Of a stretch of DNA of 64,000 bases, positions 37,050-45,652 are shown piece by piece. Source of the stretch: JAVEDQ01 sp963783105. GTDB lineage: Bacteria; Actinomycetota; Actinomycetes; Frankiales; Frankiaceae. Made by a program: the position numbers and the translations under genes. Positions within the stretch are counted from its first letter, which is position 1. Every line of letters begins with the position of its first letter. The notes beneath the pieces are model-generated. The model searched no databases. It was not told the origin of the DNA and saw only the letters and a program-made list of their open reading frames with translations. Where the stretch lies: positions 1 to 64,000 of the forward strand of contig CAWAMI010000004.1 in NCBI GenBank assembly GCA_963783105.1. Direction: 5' to 3'.

Positions 37050-38045
37050 GTGACTCTCCACCACACCGACCCGGCCTCCGAGGGGGTCGCCGGACGCCGG
37101 CGGCCGATCCTGCTGATCGAGGACGAGCTCCCCTGGCCGGAGCTCCGCGCCCTGACCGCGGGCGCGGGGCTCGGGCCGGTCGAGATCGACAGTGCCGAGA
37201 TCAACAGTGCCGAGATCGACAGCCGGGACATCGACAGCGCCGACGGGTCGGCGCCGGAGCGGTCGGCGGCGTCCGTGCCGGAGCCGGCCCCGCCCGTCGG
37301 CGCGCACCGCGCCCCCTCTCCGGGACGCCGGAACGTCCTGCTCGCGACGACGGCCCTGGGAGTGTTCGTCGCCGCCGGATACTTCGCCGGGGGATCGCTC
37401 GGGGACGCCGGCGCCTTCGGTCACGCCCGCGGCGACCTCGCGAACCCCGCCGGCTCGGTCACCCTCGCCTCGCGGACGCCGGCAACCCCGGGGGACCCGG
37501 CGTCGCGGACGGGGCCGGCCCCGGCGTCGGCGGCGACCCGGGCCGACGACGGCCAACTCACCGGCGCTTCGATCCCCGGCGTTCCGGCGGCCGTGGGTCC
37601 CCTCGCTCCAGGTCAGCTGCTCGACGGGCATGGCCTGCCCCTCGTCGGCGGCGGGGGAGCGGCGCAGGTCGCGCGCGTCCGGGGTCCCTCGGGGATGGGC
37701 GCGCCTGCCGGACCGTCAGCCCCCGGCGCCGGGAGGGCGACCAACGCTCCGCGGCCCGCCGCGCCCGCTCCGGCGCGCCCGTCGCAGCCGAGCAACCCCC
37801 GGCCCGCCCCGCCGTCGCACCCCGCTCCGCCGTCGCACCCGGCTCCGCCCAGCCGGCCGCACCCGGCGCCGCCGCCCAAGCCGGCCCACCCCAAGCCGGC
37901 CCATCCCAAGCCGGCCAAGCCCAGCAAGCCGGCGCCGTCGCCGAAGCACGGCAAGCCCGCCAAGTCCGTGAAGACGGCCAAGTACGTCAAGCCCGTCAAG
38001 CCCGACAAGCACGGCCGGCCCGCCCCGCACCACGGCCACCACTGA
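37050..38045 (+). CDS. membrane protein with long Pro/Lys-rich tail
   Basis: This 331-residue protein has a cytoplasmic N-terminus, one transmembrane helix (about residues 94-113, VLLATTALGVFVAAGYFAGG) and an extracytoplasmic low-complexity tail rich in Pro, Ala and Lys (PxHPxP and KPxKP patterns) ending in HHGHH. The N-terminal part holds a short tandem repeat of EIDSA-type pentapeptides (15-base units near 37180-37230). The tail could contact anionic wall polymers; that is inference. GTG start at 37050. No homologue can be named. Confidence 0.65.
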   Translation: MTLHHTDPASEGVAGRRRPILLIEDELPWPELRALTAGAGLGPVEIDSAEINSAEIDSRDIDSADGSAPERSAASVPEPAPPVGAHRAPSPGRRNVLLATTALGVFVAAGYFAGGSLGDAGAFGHARGDLANPAGSVTLASRTPATPGDPASRTGPAPASAATRADDGQLTGASIPGVPAAVGPLAPGQLLDGHGLPLVGGGGAAQVARVRGPSGMGAPAGPSAPGAGRATNAPRPAAPAPARPSQPSNPRPAPPSHPAPPSHPAPPSRPHPAPPPKPAHPKPAHPKPAKPSKPAPSPKHGKPAKSVKTAKYVKPVKPDKHGRPAPHHGHH

Positions 38046-38051
38046 CACGCC

Positions 38052-38093
38052 CGGCCCGTCTCGTGCACCCGATCGGGCGCACGAGGCGGGCCG
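38052..38093 (+). terminator. terminator-like hairpin
   Basis: CGGCCCGTCTCGTGC pairs with GCACGAGGCGGGCCG (14 of 15 positions) around a 12-base loop that itself contains CCCGATCGGG. It starts seven bases after the stop of the Pro/Lys-rich protein and precedes the HD-GYP gene. Confidence 0.65.
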
Positions 38094-38150
38094 TCGATCG
38101 TCCGACGTACTTACCAACGGCGTAAGCCATCGGACGACGGGGGGACGACA

Positions 38151-39932
38151 GTGGGTCAGCGCGCGGCCGTCCTCGCGCGCGTCCGGTACGCGACGGAGGG
38201 GCTCGTCGCCGGTGCCACCGCGCGCATCCCGGCGCCGCGGCGTTCGCCGGAGCGGTCGGAGGACAGCACCGGGCACCGGTGGCAGAGCCGTCCGCTGCTC
38301 GCCGGGGCGATCAAGGCGCTGATCTACCTGGTCCCGGCCGCGGCGGCGATCGCCGCCACCGTCCTGCTGAACTGGGGCGTCGAGACCCCGTCGAGCATCG
38401 GCGTGCGCATCGGCTGGTGGCTCCTGTTGCTCGGGGTGAGCACGGTGGTCGCGACCGTGGTGGAGAAGCAGACGCGGCGCCTGATGCCGATGGCCGTGCT
38501 GCTGAAGCTGACGCTGCTGTTCCCCGACGAGGTCCCCTCGCGGTACCGCGTCGCGCGAGCGGTCGGCGACCCTCGGCGGCTGAAGAACCTCGCGGAGGGC
38601 AGCAGCCCCCGGGCCAGGGCCGCGACGGAGGTGCTGGCGCGGGTCGCGCAGCTCTCCCGGCACGACCGGCACACCCGCGGCCACTCCGAGCGGGTGCGGG
38701 TGTTCACCGACCTTCTCGCCGAGCAGCTCGGCATCAGCGGCACCGACCGCGACAAGCTGCGCTGGGCATCGCTGCTGCACGACATCGGCAAGCTGCAGGT
38801 TCCGGCCGCCGTCCTGAACAAGCCCGGCAAGCCCACCCCGGACGAGTGGGACGTGCTGCGCGGCCACCCGGCGGCGGGCATCAGGCTGCTCGGCCCGCTC
38901 GCCGAGTGGCTGGGCCCCTGGGTGGGCGGCGTGTCGGACCACCACGAGCGCTTTGACGGCACCGGCTACCCGCGCGGGCTGAGCGGCCGCTCGATCAGCC
39001 TCGCCGGCCGCGTCGTCGCCGTCGCCGACAGCTTCGAGACGATGACCGCGACCCGCGCCTACAAGCGTCCGATGGCCGCGGCGGCGGGCCGTGAGGAGCT
39101 CGCGCGCTGCGCCGGCACCCACTTCGACCCCGACGTCGTGCGCGCGTTCTTGTCGATCGGGCTGCCCCGGATGCTCTCGAGCATCGGGCCGGTGTCGTTC
39201 CTGCTGCACTTCCCGTTCCTCAGCCGGCTGCCGGAGGCGTCGCTGCAGCTCGTGGCCGCGGCCGGACAGGCGGCGCTGCCGATGGCGACCGGCCTGACGG
39301 CGGCGACGATCGCGACGACCGGCGTCGCGGCACCGGCACTGGCGGACGGTGGGCCGGACGCCGGGGGAGCGACGGGTGCCTCGGCCGCCGCCTCGACCAG
39401 CACGGCAACGAACCCGGGCGGGCACGGTCGAGCAAACGCCGGAGGGGTCTCCGGGCTGGCGCCGGGGGCCACGCTGCCGAGGTGGCTGTCCGCGACGACC
39501 GTCGCGCGCGGCACCCCGCTGGCACCGCCGCGGCCCGCGGTCACGGCGTCGCCCCCCTCGGGGAACTCCGCCTCGACGACGGGTGCGGCCCAGCCGAGCG
39601 TGAGCGCGTCGTCGAGCGCGGGTCGCCCGGCGGCCTCCTCCTCCGGCTCGGGGTCCGCCGGCAAGCGCCCGACCACGGCGGGGTCGGGGAACCCGGGCTC
39701 GCGGGGCAACTCGGGGTCGGCGCATTCGGGCTCCACCGGCTCCAACGGCAACAACGGCTCCAACGGCAAGTCCGGCAACAACGGCAAGTCCGGCAACTCC
39801 GGCGCCGGCAACTCCGGCAACGGGAAGGGCAACGGGGGCGGCGCCGCCACCAAGGGGGCGAGCGGTACCCACGCGTCCGGCTCCGGTGCGAGCGGTTCCG
39901 GGAAGGGCAGCAGCGGCAAGTCGGGCCACTGA
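38151..39932 (+). CDS. membrane HD-GYP domain phosphodiesterase with long Gly/Ser/Asn-rich tail
   Basis: The 593-residue protein has two N-terminal membrane helices (about residues 52-75 and 83-105) and an HD-GYP domain. Visible motifs are HTRGHSERVRV, the HD pair in SLLHDIGKL near residues 207-215, and HHERFDGTGYP at about 263-273. HD-GYP enzymes hydrolyse cyclic di-GMP or related dinucleotides in the cytoplasm. After about residue 370 comes a weakly hydrophobic stretch (ATGLTAATIATTGVAAPALA) and then about 200 residues of Gly/Ser/Asn/Thr low complexity. GTG at 38151 with a GGGGGA ribosome site. The tail is unusual for the family. Confidence 0.88.
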   Translation: MGQRAAVLARVRYATEGLVAGATARIPAPRRSPERSEDSTGHRWQSRPLLAGAIKALIYLVPAAAAIAATVLLNWGVETPSSIGVRIGWWLLLLGVSTVVATVVEKQTRRLMPMAVLLKLTLLFPDEVPSRYRVARAVGDPRRLKNLAEGSSPRARAATEVLARVAQLSRHDRHTRGHSERVRVFTDLLAEQLGISGTDRDKLRWASLLHDIGKLQVPAAVLNKPGKPTPDEWDVLRGHPAAGIRLLGPLAEWLGPWVGGVSDHHERFDGTGYPRGLSGRSISLAGRVVAVADSFETMTATRAYKRPMAAAAGREELARCAGTHFDPDVVRAFLSIGLPRMLSSIGPVSFLLHFPFLSRLPEASLQLVAAAGQAALPMATGLTAATIATTGVAAPALADGGPDAGGATGASAAASTSTATNPGGHGRANAGGVSGLAPGATLPRWLSATTVARGTPLAPPRPAVTASPPSGNSASTTGAAQPSVSASSSAGRPAASSSGSGSAGKRPTTAGSGNPGSRGNSGSAHSGSTGSNGNNGSNGKSGNNGKSGNSGAGNSGNGKGNGGGAATKGASGTHASGSGASGSGKGSSGKSGH

Positions 39933-40016
39933 CGCGGACACGCTGACTCGGAAACGCTGACTCGGAACCGCTGACTCGGACACGCTGACGCGGAAACGCT
40001 GACTCGGAACACTGAC
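39927..40016. repeat. 14-bp tandem repeat, six copies, over the HD-GYP stop codon
   Basis: Units of the form CGCTGACTCGGAAA follow one another at 39927, 39941, 39955, 39969, 39983 and 39997, with only one to three changes each and a partial seventh. The first unit contains the stop codon of the HD-GYP gene. The array fills most of the gap before eno and so is part of the eno leader. Confidence 0.85.
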
Positions 40017-40092
40017 GGCGAGGCGTCCCCTCGGCGCAACAGCAGCCGGTTAGGCTCGCGACGGTCGATCGATCCGCCCGAGGAGTCCCGCC

Positions 40093-41442
40093 GTGCCGTC
40101 CATCGAGAACGTCGCCGCCCGCGAAATCCTGGACAGCCGGGGCAACCCGACGGTTGAGGTGGAGGTGTTGCTCGACGACGACACCGTCGGCCGCGCCTCC
40201 GTTCCGAGTGGGGCCAGCACCGGCCAGTTCGAGGCCAAGGAGCTGCGGGACGGGAACTCGACGAACGACGACCACCGCTACGGCGGCAAGGGCGTCATGC
40301 AGGCCGTCGCCTCGGTCGACGAGCAGATCGCGCCGGAGGTCATCGGCCTCGACGCGACCGAGCAACGGCTGCTGGACCAGACGCTGCTCGACCTCGACGG
40401 CACGCCCGACAAGTCGGCGCTGGGCGCCAACGCGATCCTCGGCGTCTCCCTCGCCGTCGCCCGGGCCGCGGCGACGAGCCTCGACATCCCGCTGTTCCGC
40501 TACCTGGGCGGCCCGACCGCGCATCTGCTGCCGGTGCCGATGATGAACATCCTCAACGGCGGCGCGCACGCCGACACCAACGTCGACATCCAGGAGTTCA
40601 TGATCGCGCCGGTGGGCGCGAGCACCTTCGCCGAGGCGCTGCGCTGGGGTGCCGAGGTCTACCACGCGCTGAAGCAGGTCCTGAAGGATCAGGGCTTCAG
40701 CACGGGCATCGGGGACGAGGGCGGCTTCGCGCCGGAGCTTCCGGCCAACCGCGAGGCGCTCGACCTCATCCTCTCGGCCATCGAGAAGGCGGGCTACACC
40801 CCCGGGTCGGACATCGCGCTGGCCCTCGACGTCGCCGCCAGCGAGTTCTTCGCCGACGGCTCGTACGCCTTCGAGGGCCAGCAGCGGGACGGCGACGCGA
40901 TGACGGAGTACTACGCCGACCTCGTCGCCAACTACCCGATCGTCTCCCTCGAGGACCCGCTGGACGAGGACGACTGGGACGGTTGGAGCACCATCACCTC
41001 GCAGCTCGGCCAGAAGGTGCAGATCGTCGGCGACGACCTGTTCGTCACCAACCCGGAGCGCCTCGCCCGCGGGATCGCGCAGGGCTGCGGCAACGCGCTG
41101 CTCGTCAAGGTCAACCAGATCGGCACGCTGACCGAGACCCTCGACGCCGTCGCGCTGGCGCACCGCAACGGCTACCGCAGCATGATCAGCCACCGCTCCG
41201 GCGAGACCGAGGACACCACGATCGCCGACCTCGCCGTCGCCACCGACTGCGGTCAGATCAAGAGCGGCGCGCCCGCCCGGAGCGAGCGGGTCGCGAAGTA
41301 CAACCAGCTTCTCCGCATCGAGGAGGCGCTCTCCGACGCCGCCCGCTACGCCGGGGCGTCCGCCTTCCCGCGCGCCACCTCCGCGACGTCCGACCTGAAG
41401 GACGCCAAGCCCGTCACCGACCCCGCAGGAGCCGCCGGATGA
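40093..41442 (+). CDS. eno: enolase (phosphopyruvate hydratase)
   Basis: Glycolytic enzyme converting 2-phosphoglycerate to phosphoenolpyruvate, 449 residues. The N-terminus VAAREILDSRGNPTVEVEV, the SGASTG loop, NGGAHADTN, GDEGGFAPEL, the metal ligand region SLEDPLDEDDW, VGDDLFVTNP, and the signature ending SHRSGETEDTTIADLAV are all present. GTG start at 40093. The stop overlaps the ftsB start in an ATGA. The position after mazG and before ftsB is the conserved actinobacterial order. Confidence 0.97.
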   Translation: MPSIENVAAREILDSRGNPTVEVEVLLDDDTVGRASVPSGASTGQFEAKELRDGNSTNDDHRYGGKGVMQAVASVDEQIAPEVIGLDATEQRLLDQTLLDLDGTPDKSALGANAILGVSLAVARAAATSLDIPLFRYLGGPTAHLLPVPMMNILNGGAHADTNVDIQEFMIAPVGASTFAEALRWGAEVYHALKQVLKDQGFSTGIGDEGGFAPELPANREALDLILSAIEKAGYTPGSDIALALDVAASEFFADGSYAFEGQQRDGDAMTEYYADLVANYPIVSLEDPLDEDDWDGWSTITSQLGQKVQIVGDDLFVTNPERLARGIAQGCGNALLVKVNQIGTLTETLDAVALAHRNGYRSMISHRSGETEDTTIADLAVATDCGQIKSGAPARSERVAKYNQLLRIEEALSDAARYAGASAFPRATSATSDLKDAKPVTDPAGAAG

Positions 41443-42080
41443 CGACGCGTGGCCCGTCGAGCCCCGACCGCCGCAACCCGGATCGTCGCAATCCCGCCCG
41501 TCGCACGGCCGCCCGCCCGGTCGGCGGCACCCGCCGCGGCGCCCCGGCCGGTTCCGTCCGGCGCGACGGACGCAGCTCGACCGTCCGCGTCCGGCCCAAC
41601 CGCGGCGCAGCCCCCCGTCCCGCCTTCCGCCGAACGGCCGGAGCCACCGGCGCCGGCGAACCCGTCAGCCTCACCAAGTCGCCGCGCGCCGTCGGCTCCC
41701 GCCTCACCGTCACCACGCGGGCTGCGCTGTTGGCCCTGACCATCTGCATGGTGGCGCTGACCATGGCCTATCCGCTGCGCGCCTACCTGACCCAGCGCTC
41801 CACGATCGGCGACCTGCGCGAGCAGCAGCAGCAGGACCGGGCGGCGGTCGCCGACCTGCAGAGCACCATCGCGCGGTACCAGAACCCGGCGAGCGTCGCG
41901 GACGAGGCGCGGAGCCGGCTGTACTACCAGCTTCCCGGGGAGAAGGTCTTCCTCCTGCCTCCCCCGCCCGCTCCGACTGTCGCGTCCGATGGGAAGGTCC
42001 ACACGCCGGCGGTGCCCGGCAAGCACGACCAGCCCTGGTACGCGCAGCTGTGGGGCAGCGCGGTCGCGACCAGCAAGTAG
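41439..42080 (+). CDS. ftsB: FtsB/DivIC-type septum formation initiator protein
   Basis: This 213-residue bitopic division protein would act in the FtsQ-FtsL-FtsB complex at midcell. A long basic, Arg/Pro-rich cytoplasmic N-terminus (about 90 residues) precedes one membrane helix (about 94-113) and an extracytoplasmic coiled coil (STIGDLREQQQQDRAAVADLQ). The segment that follows, NPASVADEARSRLYYQLPGE, is typical of the DivIC family. The ATG overlaps the eno stop by four bases. The long N-terminus is a usual actinobacterial feature. Confidence 0.9.
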   Translation: MTTRGPSSPDRRNPDRRNPARRTAARPVGGTRRGAPAGSVRRDGRSSTVRVRPNRGAAPRPAFRRTAGATGAGEPVSLTKSPRAVGSRLTVTTRAALLALTICMVALTMAYPLRAYLTQRSTIGDLREQQQQDRAAVADLQSTIARYQNPASVADEARSRLYYQLPGEKVFLLPPPPAPTVASDGKVHTPAVPGKHDQPWYAQLWGSAVATSK

Positions 42081-42096
42081 ACCCGGCGGCCCGGCC

Positions 42097-42390
42097 TCAC
42101 GGGCGGGCGTCGGGCAACGGGCGGACGTCGGGCAACGGGCGGACGTCGGGCAACGGTGTCGGCTCGCTGCCGGACCGCGGGGCGGGCGCGGTGCGTCCCC
42201 GCATCGGCGACGACGGCTGTGCCGGGATGCGGCCCCGCGCCAGCGACAGTCGCGGACCCGGGAGGGCGTCCCCCCGCTCGCGAGCGGCGATCAGCGACGC
42301 CTCGCCGAGCCCGCGTACGGCCTGCGCCGCCGCCGTCAGCGTCATCCCGCCGAGCAGTAGCAGCGCCCGGCGCCGAACCCCGTGCACCAT
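42097..42390 (-). CDS. small exported or membrane protein with PLPDVR repeats
   Basis: This 97-residue frame lies on the opposite strand between ftsB and the DUF501 gene. A GGAGG ribosome site lies at good spacing before the ATG at 42390. The N-terminus (RRRALLLLGGMTLTAAAQAV) looks like a signal or anchor. The C-terminus is a tandem of PLPDVR units coded by an 18-base repeat at 42103-42155. Homology unknown; the ribosome site and signal-like start favour a real gene. Confidence 0.5.
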   Translation of the reverse strand: MVHGVRRRALLLLGGMTLTAAAQAVRGLGEASLIAARERGDALPGPRLSLARGRIPAQPSSPMRGRTAPAPRSGSEPTPLPDVRPLPDVRPLPDARP

Positions 42391-42510
42391 GGGGCCTCCT
42401 CAGCAGGGTCTGCTTCCCGCACGGGCAGTGTGCTCCCAGCCTCCCGTTTCCGCAGCCGGTTGCGCCTGCTCGTCGCCGCCGACCGGTCCGATATCGGGCA
42501 GGCTGGACGG

Positions 42511-43071
42511 ATGCACTCTGATGCTGAGGCGGACGCCGAGGCGGACGCCGGATCGGACGCCGGACTCGACCCGCGCGACGTCGCCGTGGTCGGCGAGCAA
42601 CTCGGCCGCGAGCCGCGGGCGATCCGCGCGGTGGCGCACCGCTGCGGCTGCGGGCTGCCGGACGTGGTGGAGACGGCGCCGCGCCTGGCCGACGGCACCC
42701 CGTTCCCGACCCTCTACTACCTGACCTGCCCCCGGGCGGCGAAGGAGATCAGCCGCCTCGAGGCGCACGGCGTGATGCGCGAGATGACCGAGCGGCTCGC
42801 GACCGACGCCCACCTCGCGGCCCGCTACCGCGACGCACACGAGGACTACCTGCGCCGACGGGACGCGCTGGGCGTGCTGCCCGGGCGGGTCTCTGCCGGC
42901 GGGATGCCCGGCCGGGTGAAGTGCCTGCACGTGCTGGTCGCGCACAGCCTCGCCGTGGGGCCCGGGGTCAACCCGCTCGGCGACGAGGCGCTCGCGATGC
43001 TCCCCGACTGGTCCGAGCGGGGACCGTGCGTGGCCGCGTGCGGGGTCGCCTCACCCGAGGAAGGCCCGTGA
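42511..43071 (+). CDS. DUF501 family protein
   Basis: The 186-residue protein shows the complete DUF501 pattern: VGEQLGREPRAIRAVAHRC, GLPDVVETAPRLADGTPFP, TLYYLTCPRAAKEISRLE and the C-terminal VKCLHVLVAHSLAVG. Function is not established, but the gene is fixed between ftsB and ppx in actinobacteria. The first 20 residues are an acidic DAEAD-type repeat outside the family core, so the true start could be slightly later. The stop overlaps the ppx start in a GTGA. Confidence 0.92.
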   Translation: MHSDAEADAEADAGSDAGLDPRDVAVVGEQLGREPRAIRAVAHRCGCGLPDVVETAPRLADGTPFPTLYYLTCPRAAKEISRLEAHGVMREMTERLATDAHLAARYRDAHEDYLRRRDALGVLPGRVSAGGMPGRVKCLHVLVAHSLAVGPGVNPLGDEALAMLPDWSERGPCVAACGVASPEEGP

Positions 43072-44021
43072 GGGTCGCGGCCGTCGACTGCGGCACCAAC
43101 TCGATCCGGCTGCTCGTGGCCGACGTCTCGCCCGGCGGCTCGTCCGGCGGGGAGGGCCCGCCGGTGCTGACCGACGTGCTCCGGCGGATGGAGGTCGTCC
43201 GGCTCGGCCAGGGCGTCGACCGCACAGGACGGCTCGATCCCGCAGCGCTCGAGCGCACGCTGCGCACGCTGCGCGAGTACGCCGAGCAGGCCCGGGGCCT
43301 GGGAGCGGAGGCGGTGCGCATGGTCGCGACCAGCGCCACCCGCGACGCCGAGAACCGCGCGGAGTTCGTCCACGGCGTGCGCGAGATCCTCGGGGTCGAC
43401 CCCGAGGTGGCGACCGGCGACGAGGAGGCGGCGCTGAGCTTCGCGGGCGCCACCGGTGACCTCCGCGCGCGGGGGGACGTCGCCGAGCCGTACCTGGTCG
43501 TCGACATCGGCGGCGGCTCGACCGAATTCGTCCTCGGCGACGCGACCGGCGCGCGGGCGGCCCGTTCGGTCGACATCGGCTGCGTCCGGCTCACCGAGCG
43601 GCACCTCCACGACGACCCCCCGAGCGAGGCCCAGGTCCGTTCCCTCCTCGACGACGTGCACCGCGCACTCGACGAGGTGCGCGCGACGGTGGATCTCTCG
43701 GCTGCGGGCACGCTCGTCGCCGTCGCGGGGACGGCGACGACGGTCACGGGCATCGCGCTCGGCCTGCCCGCCTACGACGCCGAGCGCATCCACCTCTCGC
43801 GGATCTCCGAGGCCGAGGTCGACGACGTCGTCCAGCGGCTGCTCGGGATGACGAGCGACCAGCGGGCGGCCCTTCCCGTGATGCACCCGGGGCGCGTCGA
43901 CGTCATCACCGCCGGCGCGCTGGTGCTCCGCGAGGTGACGCGGGCGGTCGGGACCGGCAGCGTCGTCGCGAGCGAGCACGACATCCTGGACGGCATCGCG
44001 CTGTCCGTTTCGGGGCATTAG
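43068..44021 (+). CDS. ppx: Ppx/GppA family exopolyphosphatase
   Basis: The 317-residue enzyme releases phosphate from inorganic polyphosphate or converts pppGpp to ppGpp. It has an actin-like ATPase fold: phosphate-1 loop AAVDCGTNSIRLLVADV at residues 4-20, the conserved ATSATRDAENR region, phosphate-2 loop VVDIGGGSTEFVLG near 145-158, and VAGTATTVTGIALG. The short two-domain length is usual in actinobacteria. The GTG at 43068 overlaps the DUF501 stop, so the two are translationally coupled. Confidence 0.94.
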   Translation: MRVAAVDCGTNSIRLLVADVSPGGSSGGEGPPVLTDVLRRMEVVRLGQGVDRTGRLDPAALERTLRTLREYAEQARGLGAEAVRMVATSATRDAENRAEFVHGVREILGVDPEVATGDEEAALSFAGATGDLRARGDVAEPYLVVDIGGGSTEFVLGDATGARAARSVDIGCVRLTERHLHDDPPSEAQVRSLLDDVHRALDEVRATVDLSAAGTLVAVAGTATTVTGIALGLPAYDAERIHLSRISEAEVDDVVQRLLGMTSDQRAALPVMHPGRVDVITAGALVLREVTRAVGTGSVVASEHDILDGIALSVSGH

Positions 44022-44184
44022 CGCCAGCTCGGCGCGGCTCCCGGCTCAAGGGTGGCCCCGACCTGCCGTTGAGGAAGGCAGTAGTCCCCTTCCGCTCCGA
44101 GGTGTCCATGCGCTCGTCCGTCCGCCGCGTCGCGCCCGCCGCCGCCCGCGTGGCCGGTGCACGCCGCCTCGACGTCGAGGCCTG

Positions 44185-45606
44185 ATGGCCGCGCCCCCGC
44201 CGCGGTTTCTCGCGCAGCCCGCGACGACCGAGCCCTCGCTCCCGGCGCAGCGCCGGCCCCGGCACGACCAGCTGCAGCAGGTTCCCGGTGCGGGAGTCGC
44301 CGCGCGGGTCCACCCGCTGGCCCCCCGGCCGATGCCGCCGGTCGCCTTCGCGCCGGCCGCCTTCGCGCCGGCGCCGGCGCCCACCACCGTCGGCCGGCAC
44401 GCCGGGCCCCGGACGGCGGCTGCCCGTCGTCCGGTCGCCCGGCACCGCGCCGTGCGCCGCCGCTCCACCCGGCGGCGCGTCCTCTGGGGCACCCTCCTGC
44501 TGTTCGTGCTGCTGATCGCGGCCGGCGCCCGGATCGCGTGGAACGCCGCCGTCGCGCAGCGCGAGTCGGCGACCGCCATGGCCCAGTCCGCCGCCGTCCA
44601 GTCCGACATCACCAACGGCGACGTGCCCGCGGCGCAGCTGGCCCTCGCCGACATGCAGCGCTCCACCCGCATCGCCGCCGACGCGACGTCCGGGCCGCTG
44701 TGGCGGGCAGCGGCCGCGGTGCCCTACCTCGGCAACAGCCTCCGCACGTTCACCGGCCTCACCCGCGCCGGCGACGACGCCGCCCGCGTCGGCCTTCCCG
44801 CGCTTCTCGAGGCGGCCGGGGGTCTTCGTCCCGAGAGCTTCCTCCGTCCCGACGGCGGGCTCGACGCCTCGGCGCTGGTCACCGCGCGCGAGCCGCTCGG
44901 CCGCGCGATCGCGAGCCTCTCCCGGGCGCGCGCCGACGTCGCGGTCCTGCCCGACACCGGCTTGATCGCCCCGGTCGCCCAGGGGCGGGCGGACCTCGCC
45001 ACCAGCCTCGACGTGGCGCTGAAGACCCTGCACAACACCGACGTCGCCGCGCGCGTCGCGCCGGACATGCTCGGCGCCGACGGCTCCCGCCGGTACCTCG
45101 TGACGCTCGCGATGCCGGGGCAGCCCTCGGGCGCCGCAGGCCCCTTCGTGCTGGTGGACGTGGTCGCCGGCACCCCGATGGTCGCCGGCGCCGGCACCGG
45201 GACGCTCGCGTCCGTCCAGGCGGGGAGCGGCGTCGGGATCGACGGCGTCGTCCGGGTCACCCCCGAGGCTCTGGCCGCCGTGCTGCGATCGACGGGGCCG
45301 GTGGTCACGTCCGGCGGGCTGTCCGTCGACGCCGACACGCTCGTCGGCGTGCTGAACGGGTCCTCGTCTCCCGGGCCGTCTCCCGGGCCGGCACCGGGAC
45401 CGCCCGCGGCCCGCGTCGCCTTCGGCGGCCAGGCGCTGCAGGCCACCGTCCAGTCGCTGCTCAGCAACTCGGCCGCCTGGAACATGTACCTGCTGCAGGA
45501 TCTCGGCACCCAGTCGGCGTCCGGCGACCTGCAGCTCACCAGCGCGCACGCCGCCGAGCAGCGGCAGCTCGCCACCACGACGCTGTCCCGGGCGCGACCT
45601 CACTAG
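44185..45606 (+). CDS. DUF4012-like membrane protein
   Basis: This 473-residue protein is a diverged paralogue of the DUF4012 gene at 13209. A long Pro/Ala/Arg-rich cytoplasmic N-terminus (about 95 residues) and one membrane helix (about 99-120) are followed by the same helical region (LPDTGLIAPVAQGRADL compares with LPETGVVGPVANARTEL) and the core motif GADGSRRYLVTLAMPGQPSG. The C-terminal region is much shorter than in the paralogue. The start ATG overlaps the stop of a short unproven frame in TGATG. Envelope role unknown. Confidence 0.75.
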   Translation: MAAPPPRFLAQPATTEPSLPAQRRPRHDQLQQVPGAGVAARVHPLAPRPMPPVAFAPAAFAPAPAPTTVGRHAGPRTAAARRPVARHRAVRRRSTRRRVLWGTLLLFVLLIAAGARIAWNAAVAQRESATAMAQSAAVQSDITNGDVPAAQLALADMQRSTRIAADATSGPLWRAAAAVPYLGNSLRTFTGLTRAGDDAARVGLPALLEAAGGLRPESFLRPDGGLDASALVTAREPLGRAIASLSRARADVAVLPDTGLIAPVAQGRADLATSLDVALKTLHNTDVAARVAPDMLGADGSRRYLVTLAMPGQPSGAAGPFVLVDVVAGTPMVAGAGTGTLASVQAGSGVGIDGVVRVTPEALAAVLRSTGPVVTSGGLSVDADTLVGVLNGSSSPGPSPGPAPGPPAARVAFGGQALQATVQSLLSNSAAWNMYLLQDLGTQSASGDLQLTSAHAAEQRQLATTTLSRARPH

Positions 45607-45652
45607 CCTCGACCTCACTAGGCTCGAGGGTGATCCGAGGGAGGGGAGCGAC

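Noticed and set aside
37716..39983. Long minus-strand open frame of 755 codons opposite the HD-GYP gene
   Set aside because: High GC leaves long antisense frames open. Its protein is Arg/Gly-rich without any motif, while the plus strand has a complete HD-GYP enzyme.
44109..44185. 25-codon frame before the DUF4012-like gene, ending in a TGATG overlap
   Set aside because: Overlap geometry fits a leader peptide, but there is no ribosome site or family evidence.
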